Origin: Streptomyces coffeae
GTDB taxonomy: Bacteria > Actinomycetota > Actinomycetes > Streptomycetales > Streptomycetaceae
Reading direction: 5' to 3'
NCBI RefSeq assembly: GCF_016741875.1
Contig: NZ_JAERRF010000008.1
Location: 1-64,000 of the forward strand
Length of the DNA: 64,000 nucleotides
The notes below the pieces were generated by a model. The model did no database searches, had not been told where the DNA came from, and saw only the letters and a list, made by a program, of their open reading frames with translations. The position numbers and the translations under genes were made by a program. This document shows positions 9,054-17,296 of this stretch, piece after piece. Positions within the stretch are counted from its first letter, which is position 1; the number at the start of each line of letters is the position of its first letter.

Positions 9054-10001
9054 TCAGTCCACCGGTACGTATCCGAGTCGCTTGTCGACGACGTTGAGCA
9101 GCGGCTCACCCGCGGCCCAGCGGTCGTAGTTGTCCTGGAACTGCTCGGCCAGATGATCACGCCAGCCGACCGTGTCGCCGCTCATATGGGGCGAGACGAA
9201 GAGCCCCGGCACATCCCACAGCGGATCGTCGGCGGCCAGCGGCTCATGCTCGAAGACATCCAGCGCCGCGCCGGCGATCTGCCGGGCGGTCAGGGCCGCC
9301 GAGAGGTCCTTCTCGACCACCAGGGGGCCGCGGCCGACGTTGATGAACCGGGCGGTGGACTTCATCCGGGCGAACGCGGTCCGGTCGAACATCCCGCGGT
9401 TGGACTCGGTGAGCGGCGCCGCGCACACCACCCAGTCGGCCCGGGAGAGCAGCTCGGGCAGCTCGTCGCCGCCGTGCACCCCCTCCCGCGCGGTGCGCCC
9501 GACCAGATCGACGACCACGCCGAGCGCGGCCAGGGTGGAGCCGATGGCCCGGCCGATGGGGCCCGCGCCGACGACGACCGCGCGGCTCCCTGCCAGCCGC
9601 ATGGTCTCGCGGTGCTGCCAGCGGCGCTGCCGCTGGAGCTCCCAACTCCCGTGGAAATCCTTGGCCATGGCGATGACCAGGCCCGCGACATACTCGGCGA
9701 TCGGCTGTTCGAAGACACCGCGGGCGTTGGTCAGCACGGTGTCGGAAGCGGTCAGTTCCGGGGACAGCAGGCGGTCGACGCCCGCGCTCGCGGTGTGCAC
9801 CCAGCGCGGCCGGGGCCCCTCACCGGGCCAGGCGTCGCGGACCGCGTCGGAGGTGAAGTCCCACACCAGGAGGACATCCGCGGTGGGGAGCTGTTCGGGC
9901 AGGGAACTCTCGTCGCAGACCACGACCCGGGCCCGGCCGGCCAGCCGGTCCAGCCGGATCGGAGGCTGATCGCCGAAGACGACAACAGTGGTTTCGGACA
10001 T
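9054..10001 (-). CDS. D-2-hydroxyacid dehydrogenase (NAD-dependent)
   Basis: Reduces or oxidises a 2-keto/D-2-hydroxy acid. Of 315 residues, the Rossmann motif is VVVGAGPIGRAIGS, the catalytic Arg is in NVGRGPLVV, and the catalytic His in VSPHMSGDT; the intervening Glu is in DVFEHEP. I start at the ATG at 10001, since the longer frame to 10046 begins with TTG and has no ribosome site. No strong Shine-Dalgarno precedes the ATG; instead a perfect 12-bp palindrome lies 11 bp upstream. First gene of a two-gene unit with the amidase. Confidence 0.85.
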   Translation of the reverse strand: MSETTVVVFGDQPPIRLDRLAGRARVVVCDESSLPEQLPTADVLLVWDFTSDAVRDAWPGEGPRPRWVHTASAGVDRLLSPELTASDTVLTNARGVFEQPIAEYVAGLVIAMAKDFHGSWELQRQRRWQHRETMRLAGSRAVVVGAGPIGRAIGSTLAALGVVVDLVGRTAREGVHGGDELPELLSRADWVVCAAPLTESNRGMFDRTAFARMKSTARFINVGRGPLVVEKDLSAALTARQIAGAALDVFEHEPLAADDPLWDVPGLFVSPHMSGDTVGWRDHLAEQFQDNYDRWAAGEPLLNVVDKRLGYVPVD

Positions 10002-10012
10002 AGGCGGGAAAC

Positions 10013-10024
10013 CGTTTCGAAACG
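10013..10024. promoter_or_regulatory. Candidate operator palindrome upstream of hydroxyacid dehydrogenase
   Basis: CGTTTCGAAACG is a perfect 12-bp palindrome 11 bp before the start codon. A second inverted pair, GGTTTC / GAAACC, brackets the start codon (about 9990-10013). This arrangement suits a repressor, possibly the IclR protein, but no matching copy was seen upstream of ehuB. Confidence 0.4.
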
Positions 10025-10202
10025 TGGGTGGGTTTGGCTGAACCAAGCCTGGGCAGGCGCCTCAGTTTGCAGGATTGACCACGCTAGGCAGCGGAAACTA
10101 CCGTCGTCAACAACGGCATCTGTTCCGGCGTCCCGGCATCAGGCCGGCATCTCTGTATCTCTGGCCAATGGTCCAGCCCTCCGTTCTGATTTGGGGCTCG
10201 AT

Positions 10203-11147
10203 ATGGACGTCTCCTTCCTCGGTGGCCCACAGCCGCAGCTCGGCGTGGGTGTCGTAGCACCGTTCGACTTCGCTCTCGACCGAGAGCTGTGGCGCTGGGT
10301 GCCGGACGAGGTCTCCCTGCACCTCACCCGGACCCCTTTTGTGCCGGTCGAGGTCAGCCTTGACCTGGCACGCCTTGTCAGCGAGCACGAGACTTTGCAC
10401 GAAGCGGTGCGGGCGCTGAGCGCGGTCGCACCGGAGGTGGTGGCCTACGCCTGCACCTCCGGCAGCTTCGTCGGCGGTGTGGCCGGCGAGCGCGCGATGT
10501 GCGCGGCCATGACCCAAGCGGGGGAGCTTCCCTCGCTGACCACCTCGGGCGCCTTGCTGGAGGCGCTGCACGAGATCGGCGCGCGGCGGGTAGCGGTGGT
10601 CACGCCGTACACCCGGTCGGTGACCGACTCGCTGGAGGAGTACCTCGGTGAGGGCGGTATCACCGTCACCGGGCGTGCCTATCTCGGACTGACCCGGCAC
10701 ATCTGGAAGGTGCCCTACCGCGATGTGGTCGACATGGCGCGGGAGGCGGTGGTCGGGTCCACCGACGCGCTGTTCATCAGCTGCACCAATCTGCCGACCT
10801 ACGACGTGATTCCGCAGCTCGAGGCGGAGCTGCGGATGCCGGTGCTGTCGGCCAACCAGGTGACGATGTGGGCGGCGCTGCGGGCGATAGGCGCCCGGGC
10901 CGTCGGGCCGTACCAGGCGCTGCTGGATCCGGCCGCCCGGTCCGGTCCGGCGGGGATGTCCTCGTCGTCGCTGAGCGCGCCGGTCGCCGAGCAGGTGGCC
11001 GACGCCGAACCGGAGCCCGAGGCGGCGCTGGCCGGTGCGACGTCACCGGTGCCGGACATGGAGCCCGGGGAGCTGGATCCCGGGTTCGGCCCCGGGATCG
11101 GGGAGGGCCCGTACCTCGACGACGCGGGCGGCCCGCCGCCGGTGTGA
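10203..11147 (+). CDS. Maleate cis-trans isomerase / EutA-like Asp-Glu racemase superfamily enzyme
   Basis: 314 residues. Two catalytic-type cysteines are present in the expected symmetric loops: C84 in AYACTSGSF and C194 in FISCTNLPTY, as in two-Cys racemases and maleate isomerases. Known members act on maleate, arylmalonates or Asp/Glu; EutA of rhizobial ectoine clusters belongs to this fold. Start ATG at 10203 is the first in-frame start after the promoter region. The last 70 residues or so are a low-complexity Ser/Ala/Pro/Glu/Gly tail with no counterpart in the core fold. Paired with a paralogue at 11442. Confidence 0.8.
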   Translation: MDVSFLGGPQPQLGVGVVAPFDFALDRELWRWVPDEVSLHLTRTPFVPVEVSLDLARLVSEHETLHEAVRALSAVAPEVVAYACTSGSFVGGVAGERAMCAAMTQAGELPSLTTSGALLEALHEIGARRVAVVTPYTRSVTDSLEEYLGEGGITVTGRAYLGLTRHIWKVPYRDVVDMAREAVVGSTDALFISCTNLPTYDVIPQLEAELRMPVLSANQVTMWAALRAIGARAVGPYQALLDPAARSGPAGMSSSSLSAPVAEQVADAEPEPEAALAGATSPVPDMEPGELDPGFGPGIGEGPYLDDAGGPPPV

Positions 11148-11260
11148 GGTGCCGGGGCGAACCGGCGGAACGGGGTGAGGGGCCGGACAGTCACTCGTTT
11201 GGCCCCTCGGTCGGTGCCCGGATCGTTTGGTGATCCGGGACGGCTCCGCGGGGTGAGTTC

Positions 11261-11352
11261 GCCTGGCGGTTCCGCAGGGTGGTCCGCGGGACGAGTCCGC
11301 CGGGTGGTCCGCGGGTGGTCTGCCGGTGGTTCGCCCGGTGGTTCGCCGGGTG
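11261..11352. repeat. Degenerate GTGGTCCGC / GTGGTTCGCC tandem repeats
   Basis: Between the two racemase-like genes about five imperfect copies of a 12-15 bp unit (GGTGGTCCGCGG, GGTGGTCTGCCGG, GGTGGTTCGCCCGG, GGTGGTTCGCCGG) run head to tail. The 290-bp gap around them holds no convincing gene; a ribosome site for the next gene lies at its end. Confidence 0.5.
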
Positions 11353-11441
11353 AGAGGGAACCCGGCGGGCGTCCGCGGTGTAGAAGAAGTGACAGAGCAG
11401 GGGCGGCGCTCACGGGGGTCGCCGGTTAGGAGGCAGTGCTA

Positions 11442-12191
11442 GTGGTAGCGGACATGACGCATCCGGTCCCGGACACGGTGGGCTTTCTCTACCCCGGATA
11501 TTCCGCCGAGGACGACTATCCGCGCCTGGAGGGCATCCTGGGCGGCGGTGTCCGGCTCCCTCTGGTCCATACCGATATCGGTGAGGACGCCCACCGGGTG
11601 GACGCGTTGCTGGAGATGGGGTCGGCCCGGCGGCTCGCGGCCGGGGTCGGCGAGCTGAAGGAGCGCGGCGCTCAGGCCGTGGTCTGGGCCTGCACCAGCG
11701 CCAGCTTCGTCTTCGGCTGGGAGGGCGCGCATGAGCAGGTGCGCGAGCTGGGGGAGACGACCGGGCTGCCCACCTCCAGCACCTCCTTCGCCTTCGCCCA
11801 TGCGGTGCAGGCGCTCGGCGCCGAGCGGGTCGCCATCGCCGCCACCTATCCGGAGGATGTCGCCGAGCTCTTCCGGGCCTTCCTCAAGGCGGCGGGCGCG
11901 GAAGTGGTCTCCACCCGGGGCAGCGGCATCATCACGGCCGCGGAGGTCGGCACCTGGGGCCGTGACGAGGTGCTGCATCTGGCTCGGGCCGGAGACCACC
12001 CCGAGGCGCAGGCGGTGCTGCTTCCGGACACCGCGCTGCACACCGCCGCCTGGCTGCCCGATCTGGAGGAGGAGTTGGGCAAGCCGGTGCTCACGGCGAA
12101 CCAGGTCACGGTCTGGGAGGGGCTGCGGCTGCTGGGCCGTGAACCGGCCCATGACCGGCTGGGCACCCTGTTCGCCAAAGCCGGGCGCTGA
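11442..12191 (+). CDS. Asp/Glu racemase superfamily enzyme with one catalytic Cys
   Basis: 249 residues, same superfamily as the neighbour. The first Cys is kept (C84 in VWACTSASF), but the position of the second holds Asp (LLPDTALHT, about D196). Arylmalonate decarboxylases also use a single Cys, but they keep the other one, so the activity is hard to predict: decarboxylase, isomerase or a non-racemising lyase. The start is GTG 11442, 8 bp after AGGAGG; a GTG at 11436 is too close to that site. Together with the first gene it probably forms a two-gene transcript ending near the hairpin at 12359. Confidence 0.78.
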   Translation: MVADMTHPVPDTVGFLYPGYSAEDDYPRLEGILGGGVRLPLVHTDIGEDAHRVDALLEMGSARRLAAGVGELKERGAQAVVWACTSASFVFGWEGAHEQVRELGETTGLPTSSTSFAFAHAVQALGAERVAIAATYPEDVAELFRAFLKAAGAEVVSTRGSGIITAAEVGTWGRDEVLHLARAGDHPEAQAVLLPDTALHTAAWLPDLEEELGKPVLTANQVTVWEGLRLLGREPAHDRLGTLFAKAGR

Positions 12192-12358
12192 CAGCGGCGG
12201 GGATTCCGAACGGGCTTGGCACACCGGGGAGTTCGGGTCCGCGAAGTTCCCCGGCCCATGGTGGCTTCCGCGGTGGCGGGGGCGGCCTGGTCGCAGGCGG
12301 GGGCGGCCGGGTCGTTTCGTCCGTCCGCCGGGAATAAAGCGGAGACGTTCTCCGGTTG

Positions 12359-12404
12359 GTCCGGTTGCGGTGCCACGGGCTGCCCCGTGGCACCGCAACC
12401 GGAC
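12359..12404. terminator. 21-bp perfect hairpin upstream of flavin oxidoreductase gene
   Basis: Left arm 12359-12379 and right arm 12384-12404 are perfectly complementary over 21 bp with a 4-nt CTGC loop. It lies about 170 bp after the racemase-like gene and 26 bp before the GTG of the next gene. It is either a factor-independent terminator for the upstream unit or a structure in the 5' leader of the next transcript; there is no T-run. Confidence 0.65.
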
Positions 12405-12430
12405 AAGAGCGACCAGGGAGGCGGGCCACC

Positions 12431-13552
12431 GTGGCCGATGAGCGGGACCGGCAAGACGAACAGCGCGACACCGTCCGGGGCGAGCCCCTCGGCAGCGCGC
12501 CCGTACCCCTGTCGGTGCTCGATCTGGCGACCGTCGGCAGCGGGGTGACCGCCCCCCAGGCGCTGAAGACCTCCGTCTCGCTCGCCCGGCTCGCCGAGCG
12601 CCGCGGTTTCCACCGCTTCTGGGTGGCCGAGCACCACTCCATGCCCGGTGTCGCCAGCTCCTCCCCGGCCGTGATCCTGGCTCATCTCGCCGCCCACACC
12701 GAGCGCATCCGGCTCGGCTCGGGCGGGGTGATGCTGCCCAACCACGCACCGCTCGTCATCGCCGAGCAGTTCGGCACCCTGGAGGCGCTCGCCCCCGGCC
12801 GGGTGGACCTCGGGCTCGGCCGGGCGCCCGGCACCGACGGCGCCACCGCCGCCGCACTGCGCCGCACCGACCGGCTGCGCGAGGGCGCCGACGAGTTCCC
12901 GCAGCAGTTGGCCGAGCTGATCCGGTTCCTCGACGACGACTTCCCGGACGGCCACCGCTACGCCCGGATCCACGCCGTGCCCGGACCCGTGCAGGGCTCC
13001 GTCCCCGGCGGGGTGCAGTCCGCCGACCGGCCCTCGGTGTGGCTGCTGGGGTCCAGCGGGTTCAGCGCCCGGCTCGCGGGCACCCTCGGTCTGCCGTTCT
13101 CCTTCGCCCATCACTTCTCCGCCGCGAACACCCTCCCCGCGCTCGACCTCTACCGCGAGACCTTCCGCCCCTCCGCCGTACTGGACCGGCCGTATGCCTC
13201 GATCGGCGTCTCCGCGCTCGCGGCCGAGGACGGCAAGGAGGCCCATCGCCAGGTGCTCACCGGCGCGCTGTCCATGATCCGGCTGCGCACCGGCCGCCCC
13301 GGTCTGGTCCCCACCCCCGAGGAGGCCGAGGCATATCCCTTCAGCGAGCTCGAGCGCGACTTCGTGGACAGCTGGCTGGCCAATGTGGTGTACGGGATAC
13401 CGGACGAGGTCCGCGAGGGGCTCGACGGGCTGGTCAAGCGGACCGGGGCCGATGAGCTCATGATCACGGCCACGGCGCACGGCCGTGAGGCGCGGCTGTG
13501 TTCCTACGAGCTGATCGCCGACGCCTACGGCCTGCCGGACAAGGACGCCTGA
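12431..13552 (+). CDS. LLM-class flavin-dependent oxidoreductase (MsnO8-type)
   Basis: A 373-residue member of the bacterial luciferase-like family. Typical phrases are VLDLATVGSG near the start, FWVAEHHSMPGVASSSP, RIRLGSGGVMLPNHAPLVIAEQFG and GRVDLGLGRAPGTD. These enzymes use reduced FMN and oxygen or F420. Start GTG 12431 has GGGAGG about 9 bp upstream. It follows a large hairpin, so it is probably not part of the preceding operon. The Ala/Gly-rich C-terminus ends in the usual helix DEVREGLDGLVKRTGADE. Confidence 0.87.
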   Translation: MADERDRQDEQRDTVRGEPLGSAPVPLSVLDLATVGSGVTAPQALKTSVSLARLAERRGFHRFWVAEHHSMPGVASSSPAVILAHLAAHTERIRLGSGGVMLPNHAPLVIAEQFGTLEALAPGRVDLGLGRAPGTDGATAAALRRTDRLREGADEFPQQLAELIRFLDDDFPDGHRYARIHAVPGPVQGSVPGGVQSADRPSVWLLGSSGFSARLAGTLGLPFSFAHHFSAANTLPALDLYRETFRPSAVLDRPYASIGVSALAAEDGKEAHRQVLTGALSMIRLRTGRPGLVPTPEEAEAYPFSELERDFVDSWLANVVYGIPDEVREGLDGLVKRTGADELMITATAHGREARLCSYELIADAYGLPDKDA

Positions 13553-13647
13553 CCGAGGACGTCCGATCGCAAGCGCCCGACCCCGGATGCCCGATCGCAA
13601 ACGTCCGGCCGCGGGCGCGCCCGATCGCGGACCGGTGTGCCGCGGCG

Positions 13648-15549
13648 CTATGACGCCGCCGAGGATGCCGGGGACGTGGTGATCATGGCCTGGATACGGT
13701 CCGGCGGCACCGGGCGGGAGTAGAACCACCCCTGCCCGGTGTCGCAGCCGATCCGCCCCAGCCGCTCCGCCTGCTCCGCGCTCTCCACACATTCGGCCGT
13801 CACCGTCAGCCCCAGCCGGTGGGCGAGTTGCACCAGCGCCTCCACGATCGTCTCGTCCGCCGGGTTCGGATGCTCAGCCGTCCGGAAGCCCTGCACGAAC
13901 GATCCGTCCAGTTTGAGCGTGGAGACCGGCAGCCTGCTGAGATAGGCCAGGTTGGAGTAGCCGGTCCCGAAGTCGTCGATGGCGATCGCCACCCCCATGT
14001 CGCTGAGCCGCTGGAGCGCCTGGAGCGGACGTCCGGCCGAGCCCATCACCGCCGACTCGGTCAGCTCCAGTTGCAGCAGATGCGGCGGCAGCCCGGTCTC
14101 CTGGAGGATCGCGCCCACATCGGCGACCAGGTCCGAGTCCCAGACCTGGCGGACCGCCACATTGACGCTGACCACCAGCGGACGCAGCGGATGGGCCCGC
14201 TGCCAGGCGCGGGCCTGGTGGCAGGCGGTCCGCAGCACCCACCGGCCGAGCGGCACGATCGCGCCGTTCTCCTCGGCCAGCGGGATGAACCGGTTCGGCG
14301 ACAGCCGCCCGAACTGCGGATGGTCCCAGCGCACCAGCGCCTCCACCCCGTGCACCACCCCGTCGACCAGCCCCACCAGCGGCTGGTAGTCGAGCACGAA
14401 CTCCTCCCGCTCGACCGCCGGGCGCAGGGTGCTGGACAGCGCCTGACGGGTCATCCGGTGGGCGTTGCGCTCGGGGTCGAAGAGGGTCCAGCGCGCCTTG
14501 CCGTCCTCCTTGGCCCAGTACAGCGTGGTGTCCGCGGCCTGCATCAGCCAGGTGGTGTGGGTACCCGCGGCGGGCCGCTCCACCACGCCGATGCTCGCCG
14601 ATACCGACAGTCGCTGGCCCACCACGTCGAACGGCCGCTGGAGCGCGGCCAGCACCGACCGGGCCAGTTCACAGAGCTGTTCGGTGCCGGTGGAGTTCTG
14701 TACCAGCAGGGCGAACTCATCCCCGCCGAGCCGTGCCACCAGATGGCCGCCGGGCGCCGCGCATTCGGTCAACCGCTGGGCCACCGCGCCCAGCAGCCGG
14801 TCGCCGATCCGGTGGCCGAGGGTGTCGTTGACCGCCTTGAAGCCGTCCAGATCGAGATAGCACAGCCCGATCCGACCGGTGCCCTCCTGGTCGTAGGCGG
14901 CCGACTCCAGCGCCGAGGCCAGCCGCTCGAAGAAGAGATGGCGGTTGGGCAGCCGGGTCACCGGATCGTGCAGCTGGAGATGGCGCAGCCGCCCCTGGAG
15001 GTCCCGCCGGTCGCTGATGTCCGCCATCGACAGCAGCATGCTGCAACTGTCCGCGGCGGGCTCGATGGTGATCTCGGCCCACAGCGCATGGCCGTCGGTG
15101 TGCTGGAGGCGGCGGGTGCAGCACAGCCGCGCCCGGCGGCCGCACAGCACCTCGCGGTACTCGCTCCAGGTCCGCGGATCCTCCCGCAGATCGGCCAGCT
15201 CGGCGGCGCTGCGGGTGGCCAGCAGGGCCGGATCGGTGCCCAATAACGCGCCGAGCGCCGGGTTGGCGTCCAGCACTCTGCCTTCGCGGTCGACAACGGC
15301 CATCGCCAGCCGGGCCGCGTTGAAGGCGGCGCGATAGTCGGCGGGCACGGCGCTCGGGGGAGCGCCGGTGCCGGGACCGGGTGCGCCGGAGCCTTCCCCT
15401 GGAGGTGGAACGCTGGGCGCCGCATTACGCTCTGTGATATTCGGCAGTGTCGCGCCGGGCGCGCGGCCCTGCCCGTCGGGGGTTCCGCTCACCGCTCGCT
15501 CCCACGTGGCGTTCGTCGTGGCCAGGTCTGTCGTACACGTCTTGCGCAT
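13648..15549 (-). CDS. PAS-GGDEF-EAL cyclic-di-GMP signalling protein
   Basis: 633 residues: a Pro/Gly-rich N-terminus, a PAS domain (about 70-190), a GGDEF domain (intact RLGGDEFALL, with the metal Asp in LDLDGFKAVN) and an EAL domain (EALVRWDH, VNVAVRQ, LTESAVM, DDFGTGYSNL, TAECVE). Both catalytic signatures look intact, so it may make and degrade c-di-GMP, which in Streptomyces controls BldD and development. The architecture matches CdgA/RmdA-class proteins. Residue 102 is encoded by TTA (15244-15246), so translation should depend on the bldA tRNA. No membrane segments are seen. Confidence 0.9.
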   Translation of the reverse strand: MRKTCTTDLATTNATWERAVSGTPDGQGRAPGATLPNITERNAAPSVPPPGEGSGAPGPGTGAPPSAVPADYRAAFNAARLAMAVVDREGRVLDANPALGALLGTDPALLATRSAAELADLREDPRTWSEYREVLCGRRARLCCTRRLQHTDGHALWAEITIEPAADSCSMLLSMADISDRRDLQGRLRHLQLHDPVTRLPNRHLFFERLASALESAAYDQEGTGRIGLCYLDLDGFKAVNDTLGHRIGDRLLGAVAQRLTECAAPGGHLVARLGGDEFALLVQNSTGTEQLCELARSVLAALQRPFDVVGQRLSVSASIGVVERPAAGTHTTWLMQAADTTLYWAKEDGKARWTLFDPERNAHRMTRQALSSTLRPAVEREEFVLDYQPLVGLVDGVVHGVEALVRWDHPQFGRLSPNRFIPLAEENGAIVPLGRWVLRTACHQARAWQRAHPLRPLVVSVNVAVRQVWDSDLVADVGAILQETGLPPHLLQLELTESAVMGSAGRPLQALQRLSDMGVAIAIDDFGTGYSNLAYLSRLPVSTLKLDGSFVQGFRTAEHPNPADETIVEALVQLAHRLGLTVTAECVESAEQAERLGRIGCDTGQGWFYSRPVPPDRIQAMITTSPASSAAS

Positions 15550-15861
15550 GTCTCACACCGGGTGCCGGACGGGCCGAGATCGCCCGTTCACCGAGGGAAT
15601 CCCCGTGGGAAATGTGCCGATCATAGAGGCTCACACTCCGGGCATTCCATCGACGTCATCGCGCTCACCGCCGCCTTGACCGTGTGTTTGGTCGTAACTG
15701 TTCGACTCTGCGCGGGCCAACGGCCCGCCTGACCGATTGTGACCGTCTGTTACGTACCCGCATCGCGGCCGGTTCACTCGACCGGTCCAGCCGAACAGGG
15801 CGTACCGCCCCTTTCGACCTCAGGGTGGAGGGGGTGTTCCGACTACGCCCGGGAGGCCGAC
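15550..15861. other. Divergent intergenic region, no gene seen
   Basis: 312 bp between the PAS-GGDEF-EAL start and the M6 peptidase start. It must hold both promoters. I see no strong -35/-10 pair, no palindrome and no credible ORF with a ribosome site. Confidence 0.5.
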
Positions 15862-17130
15862 ATGGTGCGTCCTCAGGTACCCGAGGGGGTGCACCGACCC
15901 TCCCGGCTACGGCCTGCCGGAGCCGTCCTGACCTGCCTGAGCGCCCTGATCACCACATCCGTGCTGGCGGGCCCCGCGGCCGCGGCGAGGGCGGGCGGCC
16001 CCTGTGATCTGGAACGCACCGGAGCGCATCATTCCGAGGGCCTGGACAGCTGGAACTCGCGCTATCCGCGCCCGGCCCATGCGCTGAACGCGGTGATGGT
16101 CTTCCTCCGCTTCCCGGATGCGAAGCCGAAGGTGACCCCGGACCGGCTGGCCGCCGACCACACTCCCGCCACCGCCGACTTCTTCAAGCGCTCCTCCTAC
16201 GGGAAGTTCGGGCTGCGGGTGCATCCGTTCAAGAACTGGATCACCATGCCCCAGGCGTCCACCGCGTACGCCATACAGCGCGACTGGAACTCCGGGCGGC
16301 GGGCGGCCTATCTACGGGACGCCATCGCCGCCGCCGATCCGCGGGTGGACTTCGCCCGCTACGACATCGTCTATCTGGTCGCCGACCCCGACGCCCCAGG
16401 TGTGGACGCCGACGCGACCAAGGTGGTCAACTTCGAACGTCCGCTGCGTGCGGACGGTATCGATCTGCGTCGGCTGGTTACCGTTTTTGAGCACCACCCG
16501 CCGGACCGCAATGTCCTCGCCCATGAGACCGGCCATGTCTTCGACCTGCCCGACCTCTACCACCGCCCCAAGGACACCGACAACAGCGGTGAGTGGGACA
16601 CCTATGTCGGCGACTGGGACCTCATGGGCAGTCAGTTCGGACTGGCGCCGGACCCCTTCGGCTGGCACAAGTGGAAGCTGGGCTGGCTCAGCGATCGCCA
16701 GGTCGCCTGCGACCGCGCCCTCGGTTCGCGGAGGTACACCCTCCACCCGCTCGCCGCCCCCACGGCTCGCCGCCGCGCCGCCGACACCCGGACCCGGCTG
16801 GTGGTGGTCCGCACCGGCCCCACCACTGCCCTGGCCATCGAGGCCCGCGAGCGCTACGGCAACGACGCCCATGTGTGCACCGAGGGTGTGCTGGTCTACC
16901 GCGTGCACAACGACACCGCCTCCGGTGACGGCCCCATCCAGGTGCTCGACGGCCACCCCGCCAGCTCCGCCTGCTGGAACGAATCGGTCTACCCCGCCCT
17001 GGCCGACGCCCCCCTGGGCGTCGGGGACAGCCTGTCCGCCAAGGACGAGGCCGTCCGGGTCACGGTGACCGGCCGTACCACGGGCGGCGCCTGGAGCATC
17101 AAGGTCACCCGCCGTGAACTGGGCCCCTAG
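15862..17130 (+). CDS. Secreted M6-type metalloprotease
   Basis: A 422-residue protein with a signal peptide (basic start MVRPQVPEGVHRPSRLRP, hydrophobic core, Ala-rich cleavage region near residue 40) and a metallopeptidase domain. The zinc site is HETGHVFDLPDLY, with a downstream GDWDLMG met-turn-like segment as in immune-inhibitor-A/M6 enzymes. Start ATG 15862 has GGGAGG 6 bp upstream; the open frame continues upstream without a better start. Probably exported and degradative. It neighbours the RiPP-like cluster, but secretion argues against a role as its leader peptidase. Confidence 0.83.
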   Translation: MVRPQVPEGVHRPSRLRPAGAVLTCLSALITTSVLAGPAAAARAGGPCDLERTGAHHSEGLDSWNSRYPRPAHALNAVMVFLRFPDAKPKVTPDRLAADHTPATADFFKRSSYGKFGLRVHPFKNWITMPQASTAYAIQRDWNSGRRAAYLRDAIAAADPRVDFARYDIVYLVADPDAPGVDADATKVVNFERPLRADGIDLRRLVTVFEHHPPDRNVLAHETGHVFDLPDLYHRPKDTDNSGEWDTYVGDWDLMGSQFGLAPDPFGWHKWKLGWLSDRQVACDRALGSRRYTLHPLAAPTARRRAADTRTRLVVVRTGPTTALAIEARERYGNDAHVCTEGVLVYRVHNDTASGDGPIQVLDGHPASSACWNESVYPALADAPLGVGDSLSAKDEAVRVTVTGRTTGGAWSIKVTRRELGP

Positions 17131-17296
17131 GCCTCGCCACGTCGTTCCCGCCGTGCCCCGACGGCCGAGTCACGGGGCGCGCGGGTGGTGGTCGGGGTTG
17201 GGTTGGGGCGTTATGACCACCGGTGATCAAGCCGCCTTCTAGGTGGCGCTCCGAGACTGTGGGCCCGTTTTGACCTCAGGCGCCCGGGAGTTGAGC

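Noticed and set aside
9048..11147. A 699-residue open frame covering the racemase-like gene
   Set aside because: Its first half is antisense to the hydroxyacid dehydrogenase; only the part from 10203 has family similarity and a plausible start.
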